From NCBI RefSeq assembly GCF_001677435.1, contig NZ_CP016268.1, positions 3,089,001 to 3,153,000 of the forward strand: a DNA stretch of 64,000 bases. The letters run 5' to 3'. This DNA is from Woeseia oceani. GTDB taxonomy: Bacteria > Pseudomonadota > Gammaproteobacteria > Steroidobacterales > Woeseiaceae. Each line of letters begins with the position of its first letter. Position 1 is the first letter of the stretch. The notes beneath the pieces are model-generated. The model was not told the DNA's origin. It was given only the letters and a program-made list of their open reading frames with translations, and searched no databases. The translations under genes and the position numbers were made by a program. Of this stretch, positions 20,074 to 28,653 are shown piece by piece.

Positions 20074-21744
20074 ATGCAACCAACAACAGGCGAGCCAAAG
20101 AGTAGCGAGGAACGTGGCCGACAGCTGCGCGATATCGAGCAATCCGACCTTACGTGGCGCGCGCTCAGTACACTGAACATATTCCGCCTGCTGGTCGCGG
20201 TATCGTTGCTGATCCTGTTCTTTGCCAGCGGTGAGCCGCGCTTTTTCGGTGATCGCTACCCCGCTTTATTCTCCGCCACCGCCGCCGGGTATTTCGTATT
20301 TGCGGTGCTGTCCGGCGTCACTATCCGGATGCGCTGGGTTTCGGCGGCACTGCAGGTGCTTACCCAGGTCACGGTCGATATTGCCGCGATTGTGATCTTG
20401 ATGCACGCCAGCGGCGGTATATCCAGCGGCCTCGGTGGTTTGCTGGTGGTCTTCGTTGGCGCTGGCAGCCTGGTCTTGCCGTTGCAGGTTCCCGCTTTTT
20501 TTGCGGCGCTGGCTACGCTGGCAATCCTTGGCGAGCAGCTATTCTCGCAATTGTTCGACTCGCCGGGCCACAGTGCCAATTATTCAGCGGCCGGCGTACT
20601 GGGCGCGATCGTCTTCGCCATCGCCCTCGCCGCGAGACCACTCGCCAAACGCATTCAGGCAAGCGAAGAGCTCGCCCACCAGCGCGGTATCGACCTCGCC
20701 AACCTGTCGGAGCTGAACGAGTACATCGTTCAGCATTTGCGGGAAAGCATCGTCGTCATCGACCGTAACGACGGCATCCGGCTGATCAACAGCTCGGCCG
20801 CCGCATTACTGGGAATCGACGCCGGGCAGCACAAGACCATGGCGGCCGCAGCACCGGATCTGGACCGCTTCCTCAAAGCCTGGCGGGCAGACGACAGTAT
20901 CGCCGGTCACACGGATTTCACGCTGGTCAGCGTTGATCATTCGGCGCGTATCTCGGTCCACCTCGCGCCCCTCGGGCGCGGGATCGGCCGCAATGGACCC
21001 GTATTGATGTTTCTCGAAGACGCCAGCCTGATGAACGCCCGGGTACAACAGTCCAAACTGGCGTCGCTCGGCCGGCTGAGCGCCAGCATTGCCCATGAGA
21101 TTCGTAACCCGGTAGGCGCCATGAGCCACGCCGGACAACTGCTCGCCGAATCGAAAGGCCTGTCCGAAGCAGACCTCCGGCTGACCAGCATCATCCAGAC
21201 ACACGCCGAACGCGTCAGCCACATCATTGACAATGTACTGCAGTTGTCGCGTCGTGAATCCGGCCAGGCCGAGGAGTTGCAGCTGAAGCCATGGCTGGAA
21301 GATTTTGCCGCCGAGTTCTCCAACACCCTGGAATTGCAGGAAGGCGAGCTCAGTATCGCCAGCGCAGAAGAGGGGCTGATTGTGAATATGGACCCCAGCC
21401 ATTTGCGCCAGGTAATGTGGAATTTATGCGATAACGCCGTGAAATACGGCAGCGAAACCGGCGGCATCATGGTTGAATTGCGTGCCGGACAGGTTGCACG
21501 CAGTCGCCGGCCGTTCCTTGAAGTTCTAGACCGGGGTCACGGTATCGATTCCGCAACGGCCGATAAGATATTCGAACCATTCTTCACCAATCGCAAAGGT
21601 GGCACGGGACTCGGCTTGTATATATCGCGGGAACTGTGCGAGCTGAACCACGCAACGCTGGTGTATCAGGCGCGCGAAGGCGGCGGCAGCATATTTCGCA
21701 TCGTCTTTGCTGACGGCGGTCGCTGGCAGCGCCTCGGCGATTAA
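20074..21744 (+). CDS. pilS: Sensor histidine kinase PilS
   Basis: PilS is the inner-membrane kinase that controls pilin transcription through PilR, in Pseudomonas by sensing pilin levels in the membrane. The 556-residue protein has about six N-terminal membrane helices (residues 30-195), a PAS-like domain with the VVIDRNDGIRLINSSAA strand (about 225-310), and a kinase core. The H box is SIAHEIRNPVGAMSHAGQLL (about 345), the N box NLCDNAVKYG (about 450) and the G boxes DRGHGID and GGTGLGLYIS (about 485-515). A TACAAT hexamer in the upstream gap could be its -10. pilR follows after 24 bp. Confidence 0.93.
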   Translation: MQPTTGEPKSSEERGRQLRDIEQSDLTWRALSTLNIFRLLVAVSLLILFFASGEPRFFGDRYPALFSATAAGYFVFAVLSGVTIRMRWVSAALQVLTQVTVDIAAIVILMHASGGISSGLGGLLVVFVGAGSLVLPLQVPAFFAALATLAILGEQLFSQLFDSPGHSANYSAAGVLGAIVFAIALAARPLAKRIQASEELAHQRGIDLANLSELNEYIVQHLRESIVVIDRNDGIRLINSSAAALLGIDAGQHKTMAAAAPDLDRFLKAWRADDSIAGHTDFTLVSVDHSARISVHLAPLGRGIGRNGPVLMFLEDASLMNARVQQSKLASLGRLSASIAHEIRNPVGAMSHAGQLLAESKGLSEADLRLTSIIQTHAERVSHIIDNVLQLSRRESGQAEELQLKPWLEDFAAEFSNTLELQEGELSIASAEEGLIVNMDPSHLRQVMWNLCDNAVKYGSETGGIMVELRAGQVARSRRPFLEVLDRGHGIDSATADKIFEPFFTNRKGGTGLGLYISRELCELNHATLVYQAREGGGSIFRIVFADGGRWQRLGD

Positions 21745-21768
21745 GCATCACTGGACTGACAGAGCAAC

Positions 21769-23085
21769 ATGAACAGACCGTTGGCCCTGGTAATTGACGA
21801 CGAGCCCGATATTCGCGAGCTGCTCGCGCTGACGCTCGGCCGTATGAATATTGAGGCAGCGCTCGCGGGCGACGTCGCTGAAGCGCAGGCGCAACTCAGC
21901 GAACACAATTTTGATCTTTGCCTGACAGACATGCGCTTGCCGGACGGGGATGGACTCGATCTCGTCAAGTGGATACAGACCAACAGTCCAGGCGTACCTG
22001 TCGCCGTCATCACCGCACACGGCAATGTGGAAACGGCGGTACAGGCGCTGAAGCTCGGTGCGTTCGACTTCATCTCGAAACCCCTCGATCTCGCCAATCT
22101 GCGCAATGTCATCGAAAGTGCGCTGAAACTGGGCGAGCCGGCGCCGGCAGACGACAATCGCCTGTTGGGCAATTCCACACCCATGCGGGAACTGCGGGAG
22201 TTGATTGAGCGGGTCGCGCGCAGCCAGGCACCGGTCCACATCTGCGGCGAGTCCGGTACCGGCAAGGAACTCGTGGCAAGACTGATCCATGACTCGGGGC
22301 CGCGTGCCGATGGACCTTTCGTGCCGGTTAACTGCGGTGCAATTCCCGCGGACCTGATGGAGAGTGAGTTCTTTGGCCACCGCAAAGGCGCCTTCACAGG
22401 CGCGGTAGCGGACAAAGCAGGACTGGTGCAAAGCGCGAATGGCGGTACGCTGTTTCTCGATGAAATCGCCGACCTGCCACTGTCCATGCAGGTCAAGCTG
22501 CTGCGCGTAATACAGGAACAAACGGTCCGTCCAGTTGGCGCGGCGGCTGAGGAGCAGGTCAATATCCGTATCCTGTCCGCGACTCACAGGAACCTCGCCG
22601 ACATGGTGGCGAACAGCGACTTCCGCGAAGACCTGTTTTACCGAATCAATGTCATTGAACTGCGCGTCCCGCCGCTGCGTGAACGCGGCGACGATGTCCT
22701 GTTGCTTGCCGAAAACGTCATGCGGCGACTCGGCAGTTCAACGGAAATGCTGGATGCAGGCGCCCGCAAGCTGTTATGCAGCTACCGTTTTCCCGGCAAC
22801 GTGCGCGAACTGGAAAACATGCTGGAGCGGGCAGTTACGCTGTGCGTCAATGGCAGCATTTCGAGTTCCGACCTGCACGTCCGGGAAACTCCTCGGGCGG
22901 ACGATGCATTGCCAGCGGCCAACAGCGCGACGTCCAATCTCGGTGGGCATATCGAAGATGTTGAGCGCCAGGCGATTGTCGAAGCACTCGAAAAAACCCG
23001 CTACAACAAGACGGCGGCGGCGAAGCGACTGGGGCTGTCGTTTCGCCAGTTGCGGTATCGCATCAAGAAACTCGGTATCGAGTAG
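21769..23085 (+). CDS. pilR: Sigma-54-dependent response regulator PilR
   Basis: PilR is an NtrC-class activator of sigma-54 RNA polymerase at the pilin promoter. The 438 residues comprise a receiver domain (phospho-acceptor Asp in CLTDMRLPDGDG, about residue 54), a AAA+ central domain with Walker A GESGTGKE (about 160) and the sigma-54 contact loop GAFTGA (about 208), and a Fis-type DNA-binding helix-turn-helix at the C-terminus (KTAAAKRLGLSFRQLRYRIK). Its probable target, a -24/-12 promoter with repeat operators, starts within 35 bp of the pilR stop. Confidence 0.95.
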   Translation: MNRPLALVIDDEPDIRELLALTLGRMNIEAALAGDVAEAQAQLSEHNFDLCLTDMRLPDGDGLDLVKWIQTNSPGVPVAVITAHGNVETAVQALKLGAFDFISKPLDLANLRNVIESALKLGEPAPADDNRLLGNSTPMRELRELIERVARSQAPVHICGESGTGKELVARLIHDSGPRADGPFVPVNCGAIPADLMESEFFGHRKGAFTGAVADKAGLVQSANGGTLFLDEIADLPLSMQVKLLRVIQEQTVRPVGAAAEEQVNIRILSATHRNLADMVANSDFREDLFYRINVIELRVPPLRERGDDVLLLAENVMRRLGSSTEMLDAGARKLLCSYRFPGNVRELENMLERAVTLCVNGSISSSDLHVRETPRADDALPAANSATSNLGGHIEDVERQAIVEALEKTRYNKTAAAKRLGLSFRQLRYRIKKLGIE

Positions 23086-23115
23086 CCAGCAGCGTCGGCG
23101 GATGCCGACGCACTG

Positions 23116-23169
23116 TGACAATTTTTGTCAGTTCCTGACAGCCAGTGACCGAACTTGCCCAGCCTGACA
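23116..23169. promoter_or_regulatory. Probable PilR enhancer: phased TGACA/TGTCA repeats
   Basis: TGACA (23116-23120), TGTCA (23126-23130) and TGACA (23136-23140) are spaced at exactly 10 bp, forming two overlapping palindromes with 5-nt centres. A fourth TGACA lies at 23165-23169. They sit about 80-135 bp upstream of the -24/-12 element, the usual distance for an NtrC-class enhancer. Pseudomonas PilR is reported to bind (C/G)TGTC-type repeats upstream of pilA, so PilR is the natural candidate; assignment is inference. Confidence 0.55.
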
Positions 23170-23219
23170 AAAGCCGTGACTGCGAAGCCCGTCACATTTC
23201 GATTTTTTTTCATTATATT

Positions 23220-23232
23220 TTTCAATAACTTA
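23220..23232 (+). promoter_or_regulatory. Possible IHF site upstream of pilA
   Basis: TTTCAATAACTTA matches the IHF consensus WATCAA-N4-TTR with one mismatch. It lies in an A+T-rich stretch (23200-23250) between the TGACA repeats and the sigma-54 promoter. DNA bending by IHF at this position would bring enhancer-bound PilR to the polymerase. The A+T-richness makes chance matches likely. Confidence 0.4.
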
Positions 23233-23249
23233 AATTACATCTGCTAAAA

Positions 23250-23266
23250 CTGGCATGGGGCTTGCT
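23250..23266 (+). promoter_or_regulatory. Sigma-54 (-24/-12) promoter of the first pilin gene
   Basis: CTGGCATGGGGCTTGCT differs at one base from the consensus YTGGCACG-RNNN-TTGCW, with the invariant GG and GC dinucleotides in correct phase. It ends about 70 bp before the pilin ATG at 23337. It follows pilR directly, consistent with PilR-dependent pilin expression as known in Pseudomonas. Confidence 0.85.
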
Positions 23267-23336
23267 TTATACCCGGTACAGGCGAATACGCCGTACGCTT
23301 TTCTACTCGCAAGTTTACAAATTCATGGAGACTCCA

Positions 23337-23798
23337 ATGAAAAAAGTTCAACAGGGTTTTACGCTTATCGAACTGATGATCGTTGTCGCGATCATCGGCA
23401 TCCTGGCCGCCATCGCTATTCCGGCTTATCAGGACTACACGATTCGCGCACAGGTTTCTGAAGGTTTGAGCCTGTAAGGCGCTGCTAAAGCAGCGGTAAC
23501 CGAGTACTACCAGGACCAGGGTGCATATCCTGCTGATAACGATGAAGCTGGACTGGAAGCCGCAGCAAGCATCGCCGGCAAATATGTTTCTCAGGTCGCA
23601 GTTGCGGGTAACGTCATCACGGTGACCTACTCAAATGCGGACCCGCAGTCTGCCAACGCCAACATCAACGGAGCTACCATTACTTTGACGGCATTGGATA
23701 ACGGCGGCAGCGTCTCTTGGACCTGCGCGGGCGGCGCCGGTGGCACAGAGCCATTGAACGCGAACCCGAAATGGCTGCCAGCTGCTTGCCGTCCGTAA
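23337..23798 (+). pseudogene. pilA: Major type IV pilin PilA interrupted by an in-frame TAA at codon 47
   Basis: The frame begins [20 protein letters not shown], a perfect type IV prepilin N-terminus: short leader, GF cleavage site, Glu at mature +5 and a hydrophobic helix. After EGLSL a TAA at 23475-23477 ends the product at 46 residues. The same frame then stays open to TAA at 23796-23798, reading GAAKAAVTEYYQDQGAYPAD and ending SWTC...LPAACRP, the usual pilin C-terminal disulfide loop. Without the stop it is a normal 153-residue pilin. A sigma-54 promoter precedes it and a strong terminator follows. It may be a recent nonsense mutation (a Ser TCA codon would need one base change) or a sequence error. 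The 46-residue peptide could be membrane-inserted but cannot form a pilus. Confidence 0.85.
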
Positions 23799-23848
23799 TC
23801 GGAGTCCGCTAGCGTCGGCTTCCCGATGCAATGACTAAGATCCAGGAG

Positions 23849-23876
23849 AAAGCCCCGCTAGCCGGGGCTTTTTTCT
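23849..23876 (+). terminator. Intrinsic terminator after the first pilin gene
   Basis: A perfect 9-bp stem (AAAGCCCCG at 23849-23857, CGGGGCTTT at 23863-23871) with a 5-nt loop ends in a six-T run (23869-23874). It lies 50 bp after the pilin stop and separates the first pilin transcript from the second pilin gene. Confidence 0.9.
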
Positions 23877-24012
23877 TCAAGTAGATTTTTTGCTTACATA
23901 CAGCAGGTTGCTGAGCATGACTCACTGGGTGATCCGGCATCGTGCTTGAACGTAATGGCCGCTGCCGCTATTTTTGTCTGGGCACAGAGCGCTGGTTGAC
24001 GGGAGTCGTTCG

Positions 24013-24516
24013 ATGAAAACATCCACACGACAAGCAGGCTTCACGCTGATCGAACTCATGATAGTCGTTGCCATTATTGGCATCCTGGCCTCACTGGCTG
24101 TTTCGGCCTACCAGACTTATACCGTGCGCGCCCAGGTCGCCGAAGCACTGAACTTTGCTGCCAGCGTTAAAGTACCCATTGTTGACACATTCACTACAGA
24201 GGGACGCCCTCCGAGTGGACGCCAGGATGTCGGTTTATCTGCGGCAGCGACTGATTCACAAGGCAATTACGTCAGCGCCATGAATATCGTCAATGGCCGC
24301 ATCGACATTACTTTCGGCAACAACGCGCACCCTGCCATTTTTGGTGAGTCTCTGTCGGTCACGCCCTATGCCACGCCGGGCGGACAGGCCATCTCGTGGC
24401 GTTGCGGCTACGCATCGGCCCTCAATGGCGGCCCGCTGACCGGCGGTGGCATTACCGCGGCTTACCAGGCCGGCTCCATCGAAGAACGATACCTGCCGTC
24501 CAATTGCCGTGGCTAA
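24013..24516 (+). CDS. Second type IV pilin, intact
   Basis: This 167-residue prepilin begins [20 protein letters not shown], with the prepilin peptidase site before Phe and Glu at mature +5, so it is a substrate for the PilD encoded at 27754. The globular part ends with the cysteine pair in SWRCGY...YLPSNCRG, a pilin disulfide loop. After the N-terminal helix it differs substantially from the first pilin. The start is the ATG at 24013; the 13 upstream in-frame residues do not look like a prepilin leader. A degraded -24/-12-like element (CCGGCATCGTGCTTGAA at 23933-23949, lacking the -12 GC) lies about 65 bp upstream. It could be the working major pilin or a minor subunit. Confidence 0.9.
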   Translation: MKTSTRQAGFTLIELMIVVAIIGILASLAVSAYQTYTVRAQVAEALNFAASVKVPIVDTFTTEGRPPSGRQDVGLSAAATDSQGNYVSAMNIVNGRIDITFGNNAHPAIFGESLSVTPYATPGGQAISWRCGYASALNGGPLTGGGITAAYQAGSIEERYLPSNCRG

Positions 24517-24541
24517 CGGCCGGCTGCACAGAAGCAAAACC

Positions 24542-24558
24542 AACGCCCAAAGGGCGTT
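24542..24558. repeat. Short perfect hairpin after the second pilin gene
   Basis: AACGCCC and GGGCGTT flank an AAA loop, giving a perfect 7-bp stem 25 bp after the stop codon. No T run follows on the plus strand, so it may be a weak or factor-assisted terminator before pilB. Confidence 0.45.
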
Positions 24559-24687
24559 AAACTTCGGGCTTTGACTAAATATGTTGCATTTGTGAACAAC
24601 AGCACAAAATGCAGTTGATCCAGATGGGCGGATCAGTGAGACTGTTAAGTCCGCAAAATCCTTGGCATTCAGGCATCTGACGCACTC

Positions 24688-26409
24688 ATGGCAGTATCGG
24701 CATCTCAATCGACGCTTTCGGGCCTTCCACGGCGCCTGGTCCAGGACGGGATCATTGCTGAACAGGCCATCCTTGACGCCGCAGAAGCGGCCAAGAAAGC
24801 ACATCTGCCGTTAGTCGCCTACCTCGTATCCAACGAACTGGCCGATTCCCGCGCAATCGCGGTCGCGGCCTCGCACGAGTTCGGCGTGCCTTTGCTGGAT
24901 CTGGATGCGATAGAAGTGGATCTCGAGTGCCTGCGGGCAGTCGATCAGAAACTCCTGAACAAGCACCGTGTGCTGCCTTTGGTCAAACGCGGCCAGCGGC
25001 TATTCCTGGGTATCTCTGACCCAACCAATTTACAGGCTATCGACGAGGTCAAGTTTCAGACCAGCCTGCGTGTTGATCCGGTGGTTGTCGAGCAGGCAAA
25101 ACTGGAAGAACGCATCAGCAAAGCGCTGGAAGCGGTCGACACGACCATGTCCGGCCTCGACGATGACGACTTCGACCTGGAGAACCTCGACGTATCAAGC
25201 GGCGAAGAAGAGCAGGAAGATGGCATCACCCGTGATGACATCGAAGACGCGCCGGTTGTTCGTTTCGTTAACAAGGTTTTGCTCGACGCGATCAAACGCG
25301 GCGCATCGGATATCCATTTCGAACCTTACGAGAAAATCTTCCGCGTACGCACACGACTTGACGGCGTGCTTTCCGAAGTTGCACAACCGCCGGTCGCGCT
25401 TGCCAACAAGGTATGTGCGCGACTCAAAGTAATGTCGCGCATGGACATTGCCGAGCGCCGCGTACCACAGGACGGTCGCATCAAAATGCGTTTGTCCAAA
25501 AACCGCGCTATCGATTTTCGTGTCAATACCTGCCCGACCTTGTTCGGCGAGAAAATCGTATTACGTATTCTGGATCCCAGCAGCGCCAAGCTTGGCATTG
25601 ACGCACTGGGCTATGACGAAACGCAGAAGGCGCTGTACCTAAAGCACCTCAACAAGCCGTACGGAATGATTTTGGTTACCGGCCCGACAGGTTCGGGTAA
25701 AACCGTTTCGCTGTATACCGGCCTCAATATTCTGAACACGGAAGACCGCAATATTTCGACGGCGGAAGATCCGGCGGAAATCAACCTGCCTGGCATCAAC
25801 CAGGTTAACGTCAATCCGAAAGTTGGACTCACGTTTGCCTCATCGCTGAAAGCGTTTCTGCGACAGGATCCCGACGTCATCATGGTCGGTGAGATTCGTG
25901 ACCTGGAAACCGCCGAGATCGCGATCAAGGCGGCACAAACCGGTCACCTTGTACTTTCCACACTGCATACCAATGACGCGCCGAAAACACTGACGCGACT
26001 CGTCGACATGGGCGTCAAGCCTTACGCTATTGCGACCTCAGTAAGCTTGATCATTGCGCAACGGCTTGCGCGCAAGTTGTGTGACAACTGCAAGGAAGTG
26101 CGTGACATTCCGCACGAAGCCTTACTCAAAGAAGGCTTCGCGGAAGCAGACATCAAAGCAGGGCTTTCAGTATTCGGGCCGAAGGGCTGCAAGTTATGCA
26201 ATGAAGGGTACAAAGGCCGCCTCGGCTTGTTCCAGGTCATGGAAGTCTCAGAGACCATGGGACGCATCATCATGGAGGGTGGCAATGCCATGCAGATAGC
26301 CGATCAAGCTGCCAAGGAAGGTGTCATCGATCTTAGAACGGCCGGACTGAACAAAGTCAAGGACGGGATCACAAGTCTTGAAGAGATCAACCGGGTTACA
26401 ATTGAGTAG
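24688..26409 (+). CDS. pilB: Type IV pilus extension ATPase PilB
   Basis: PilB is the cytoplasmic hexameric ATPase that powers pilus polymerisation. The 573-residue protein has an N-terminal MshEN-type domain (about residues 1-150), Walker A GPTGSGKT (about 331), an Asp box and Walker B RQDPDVIMVGEIRD (about 395), a His box, and a zinc-binding CxxC pair (CDNC about 465, CKLC about 508). The MshEN region in other bacteria can bind c-di-GMP, which is notable given the diguanylate cyclase at 3089-4408, but I cannot confirm the ligand residues. pilC follows after 34 bp. Confidence 0.95.
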   Translation: MAVSASQSTLSGLPRRLVQDGIIAEQAILDAAEAAKKAHLPLVAYLVSNELADSRAIAVAASHEFGVPLLDLDAIEVDLECLRAVDQKLLNKHRVLPLVKRGQRLFLGISDPTNLQAIDEVKFQTSLRVDPVVVEQAKLEERISKALEAVDTTMSGLDDDDFDLENLDVSSGEEEQEDGITRDDIEDAPVVRFVNKVLLDAIKRGASDIHFEPYEKIFRVRTRLDGVLSEVAQPPVALANKVCARLKVMSRMDIAERRVPQDGRIKMRLSKNRAIDFRVNTCPTLFGEKIVLRILDPSSAKLGIDALGYDETQKALYLKHLNKPYGMILVTGPTGSGKTVSLYTGLNILNTEDRNISTAEDPAEINLPGINQVNVNPKVGLTFASSLKAFLRQDPDVIMVGEIRDLETAEIAIKAAQTGHLVLSTLHTNDAPKTLTRLVDMGVKPYAIATSVSLIIAQRLARKLCDNCKEVRDIPHEALLKEGFAEADIKAGLSVFGPKGCKLCNEGYKGRLGLFQVMEVSETMGRIIMEGGNAMQIADQAAKEGVIDLRTAGLNKVKDGITSLEEINRVTIE

Positions 26410-26443
26410 CTTCGGTCGCGGCATAGAGAGCTAGGGAACTAAC

Positions 26444-27664
26444 ATGGCGGAATCAGCGGTTGCTAACAGTACGCCTTTCCTTTGGGAAGGGACGGATCGC
26501 AAAGGCAACAAGATCAAGGGCAAGGCAATGGCGGCCAACGAGGCAGCTGTTCGTGCTGACTTGCGTCGTCAGGGCGTCGTGCCCAGCCGTATCAAGAAAC
26601 AGAGCAAAGGCCTGTTCAGTGGCTCGGCCAAGATTACGATGGGCGACATTGCCATTTTCAGCCGGCAGCTCGCCACCATGCTCAGCGCGGGCATTCCGCT
26701 GGTACAGGCGTTCGAGATCGTTGGCAGCGGGCACGAAAACGCGGCGATGCAAAAACTGATCATGACGATCAAGGCGGACGTCGAAGGCGGCAGCGCACTT
26801 GCCGAAGCCCTTGCCAAACACCCGCTTTATTTCGACGACCTGTTCATCAATCTGGTTGAAGCCGGCGAGCAAGCAGGTGCTCTTGAAACCCTGCTGGACA
26901 AAATCGCGACCTACAAAGAAAAAACGGAAGCGATTAAGAAAAAGATCAAAAAAGCACTGACCTACCCGGCTGCCGTACTGGTTGTCGCATTCGTGGTAAC
27001 CGTCATTCTGCTGATTTTCGTGATCCCGGCATTCGAAGACTTGTTCCAGGGCTTTGGCGCCGATCTGCCGGCCTTTACACAAGTCGTAATCGACCTTTCC
27101 AAATTTGTCCGCGATCAGGGCTGGATGCTGGCACTCGCCGGATTTGCCGCAGTATCCGCATTCTTGTACTTCAAGAAGCGATCCCGGGCGATGCGGGAAT
27201 TCCTTGACCGTATGGCACTGAAGACGCCGATCATTGGCCCGATCATTCAGAAAGCAGCCATTGCCCGTTACGCCCGGACGTTGTCAACAATGTTCAGCGC
27301 CGGTGTACCGCTGGTGGAAGCGCTTGAGTCTGTAGCCGGCGCCACAGGTAACATCGTCTATGAAGTGGGCGTGCTGCACATGAAAGACGAGGTCTCCACT
27401 GGCCAACGGCTGCAGCAGGCAATGGAAAACACGGACCTGTTCCCGAACATGGTTATCCAGATGATCGCCGTTGGTGAAGAATCCGGCTCGCTTGATGAAA
27501 TGTCCGCCAAAGTCGCCGACTTCTACGAGGAAGATGTGGACAACGCGGTCGACAATCTCAGCAGCCTGCTCGAACCCATGATCATGGCAATCCTCGGTGT
27601 ACTCGTCGGTGGACTGGTCATCGCCATGTACCTGCCAATTTTCAAGATGGGCGCGGTCGTATAA
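26444..27664 (+). CDS. pilC: Type IV pilus inner-membrane platform protein PilC
   Basis: PilC is the polytopic platform that couples PilB to pilin insertion. The 406-residue protein has two T2SF domains, each with the GVPL/GIPL-type motif (SAGIPLVQAFEIVGSG about residue 83, SAGVPLVEALESVAGA about 286). Three membrane helices lie near 170-195, 220-240 and at the C-terminus (MIMAILGVLVGGLVIAMYLP). The length and the TLSTMFSAGVPL segment are standard for the family. It lies between pilB and pilD, the canonical pilBCD order. Confidence 0.95.
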   Translation: MAESAVANSTPFLWEGTDRKGNKIKGKAMAANEAAVRADLRRQGVVPSRIKKQSKGLFSGSAKITMGDIAIFSRQLATMLSAGIPLVQAFEIVGSGHENAAMQKLIMTIKADVEGGSALAEALAKHPLYFDDLFINLVEAGEQAGALETLLDKIATYKEKTEAIKKKIKKALTYPAAVLVVAFVVTVILLIFVIPAFEDLFQGFGADLPAFTQVVIDLSKFVRDQGWMLALAGFAAVSAFLYFKKRSRAMREFLDRMALKTPIIGPIIQKAAIARYARTLSTMFSAGVPLVEALESVAGATGNIVYEVGVLHMKDEVSTGQRLQQAMENTDLFPNMVIQMIAVGEESGSLDEMSAKVADFYEEDVDNAVDNLSSLLEPMIMAILGVLVGGLVIAMYLPIFKMGAVV

Positions 27665-27695
27665 TCGCGAGGCCTGTGACAACAAATGCACTCCC

Positions 27696-27717
27696 AGCGG
27701 CGCCTAATGGCGCCGCT
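27696..27717. repeat. 9-bp perfect hairpin between pilC and pilD
   Basis: AGCGGCGCC (27696-27704) and GGCGCCGCT (27709-27717) flank a TAAT loop 32 bp after pilC. Only CTTGT follows, so there is no proper U tract. It may reduce read-through into pilD or protect the pilBC mRNA 3' end. Confidence 0.45.
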
Positions 27718-27753
27718 CTTGTATCCGCAGTCTGAACCGGGAATCATTCACTG

Positions 27754-28638
27754 ATGATTGAAATTCTCTCTGCCCACCCTGCCGTCTTCCTGCTGGTCTG
27801 CGTACTCTTCGCGTTGCTGATCGGCAGCTTCCTTAACGTCGTCATATACCGCGTGCCGGTCATGATGCAGCGCGAATGGCGTAGTCAGTGCCAGGAGTTG
27901 CTGGCCGAACCTGCCGACGACTTGCCGGAAGGCCGGTTCGATCTGGTGGTGCCCCGTTCACGGTGTCCGTCCTGTGGTATCCAAATCACCGCGCTGCAAA
28001 ACATCCCTGTTGTCAGCTACCTCCTGTTGCGCGGCAAATGCGGGCACTGCCAGGCACGGATTTCGGCGCGCTATCCCGCCATTGAGGTGCTTACCGCGGT
28101 ACTGACCGGTCTGACGGCGTGGCGCTTCGGCTTTGGCTGGGAAGCGGCCGCTGCCATTGGCCTTACCTGGGTCCTGATCGCCATCACCTTTATCGATTTT
28201 GATCACCAGATCATTCCGGACTCCATGTCACTGCCTCTGTTGTGGGCCGGCCTCAGCCTGAGCCTGTTCAACCCGATGCCCGCTGCCGAGGTGTTGTTCA
28301 TCGCGCCGAAAACGGCCATTGTCGGCGCACTGGCGGGCTACCTCAGCCTGTGGAGTGTCTATCACCTGTTCAAGCTGGTGACCGGCAAAGAAGGTATGGG
28401 GTACGGTGACTTCAAACTGCTTGCGGCACTTGGTGCATGGCTCGGCTGGCAAGAACTGCCGGTGATCATCATTTTGTCAGCGCTGGTTGGAGCGATCGTC
28501 GGCATTGCCTTGATGGCAGTACGTGGCAGAGACCGGAATGTACCAATGCCTTTCGGACCCTTTCTTGCGGCAGCCGGTTGGCTCGCCATGTTATACGGGC
28601 CACAAATTCGCAGCTGGTGGATCGGCGCTGTTACCTGA
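27754..28638 (+). CDS. pilD: Prepilin peptidase / N-methyltransferase PilD
   Basis: PilD cleaves prepilin leaders and N-methylates the new Phe1 at the inner membrane. The 294-residue protein carries the cytoplasmic zinc-binding loop with two CxxC pairs (CPSC about residue 70, CGHC about 96). The two catalytic aspartates of the GxGD-type peptidase are in FIDFDHQIIPD (about 148) and GMGYGDFKLL (about 212). About seven or eight membrane helices are evident. Both pilin genes in this window have matching cleavage sites. coaE follows after 15 bp, as in many gammaproteobacteria. Confidence 0.95.
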   Translation: MIEILSAHPAVFLLVCVLFALLIGSFLNVVIYRVPVMMQREWRSQCQELLAEPADDLPEGRFDLVVPRSRCPSCGIQITALQNIPVVSYLLLRGKCGHCQARISARYPAIEVLTAVLTGLTAWRFGFGWEAAAAIGLTWVLIAITFIDFDHQIIPDSMSLPLLWAGLSLSLFNPMPAAEVLFIAPKTAIVGALAGYLSLWSVYHLFKLVTGKEGMGYGDFKLLAALGAWLGWQELPVIIILSALVGAIVGIALMAVRGRDRNVPMPFGPFLAAAGWLAMLYGPQIRSWWIGAVT

Positions 28639-28653
28639 ACCGGATAGCCTCGC

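Noticed and set aside
23475-23477. TAA in the pilin as a recoded (selenocysteine or pyrrolysine) codon
   Set aside because: Known recoding of this kind uses TGA or TAG, not TAA, and other genes in the window use TAA as a normal stop.
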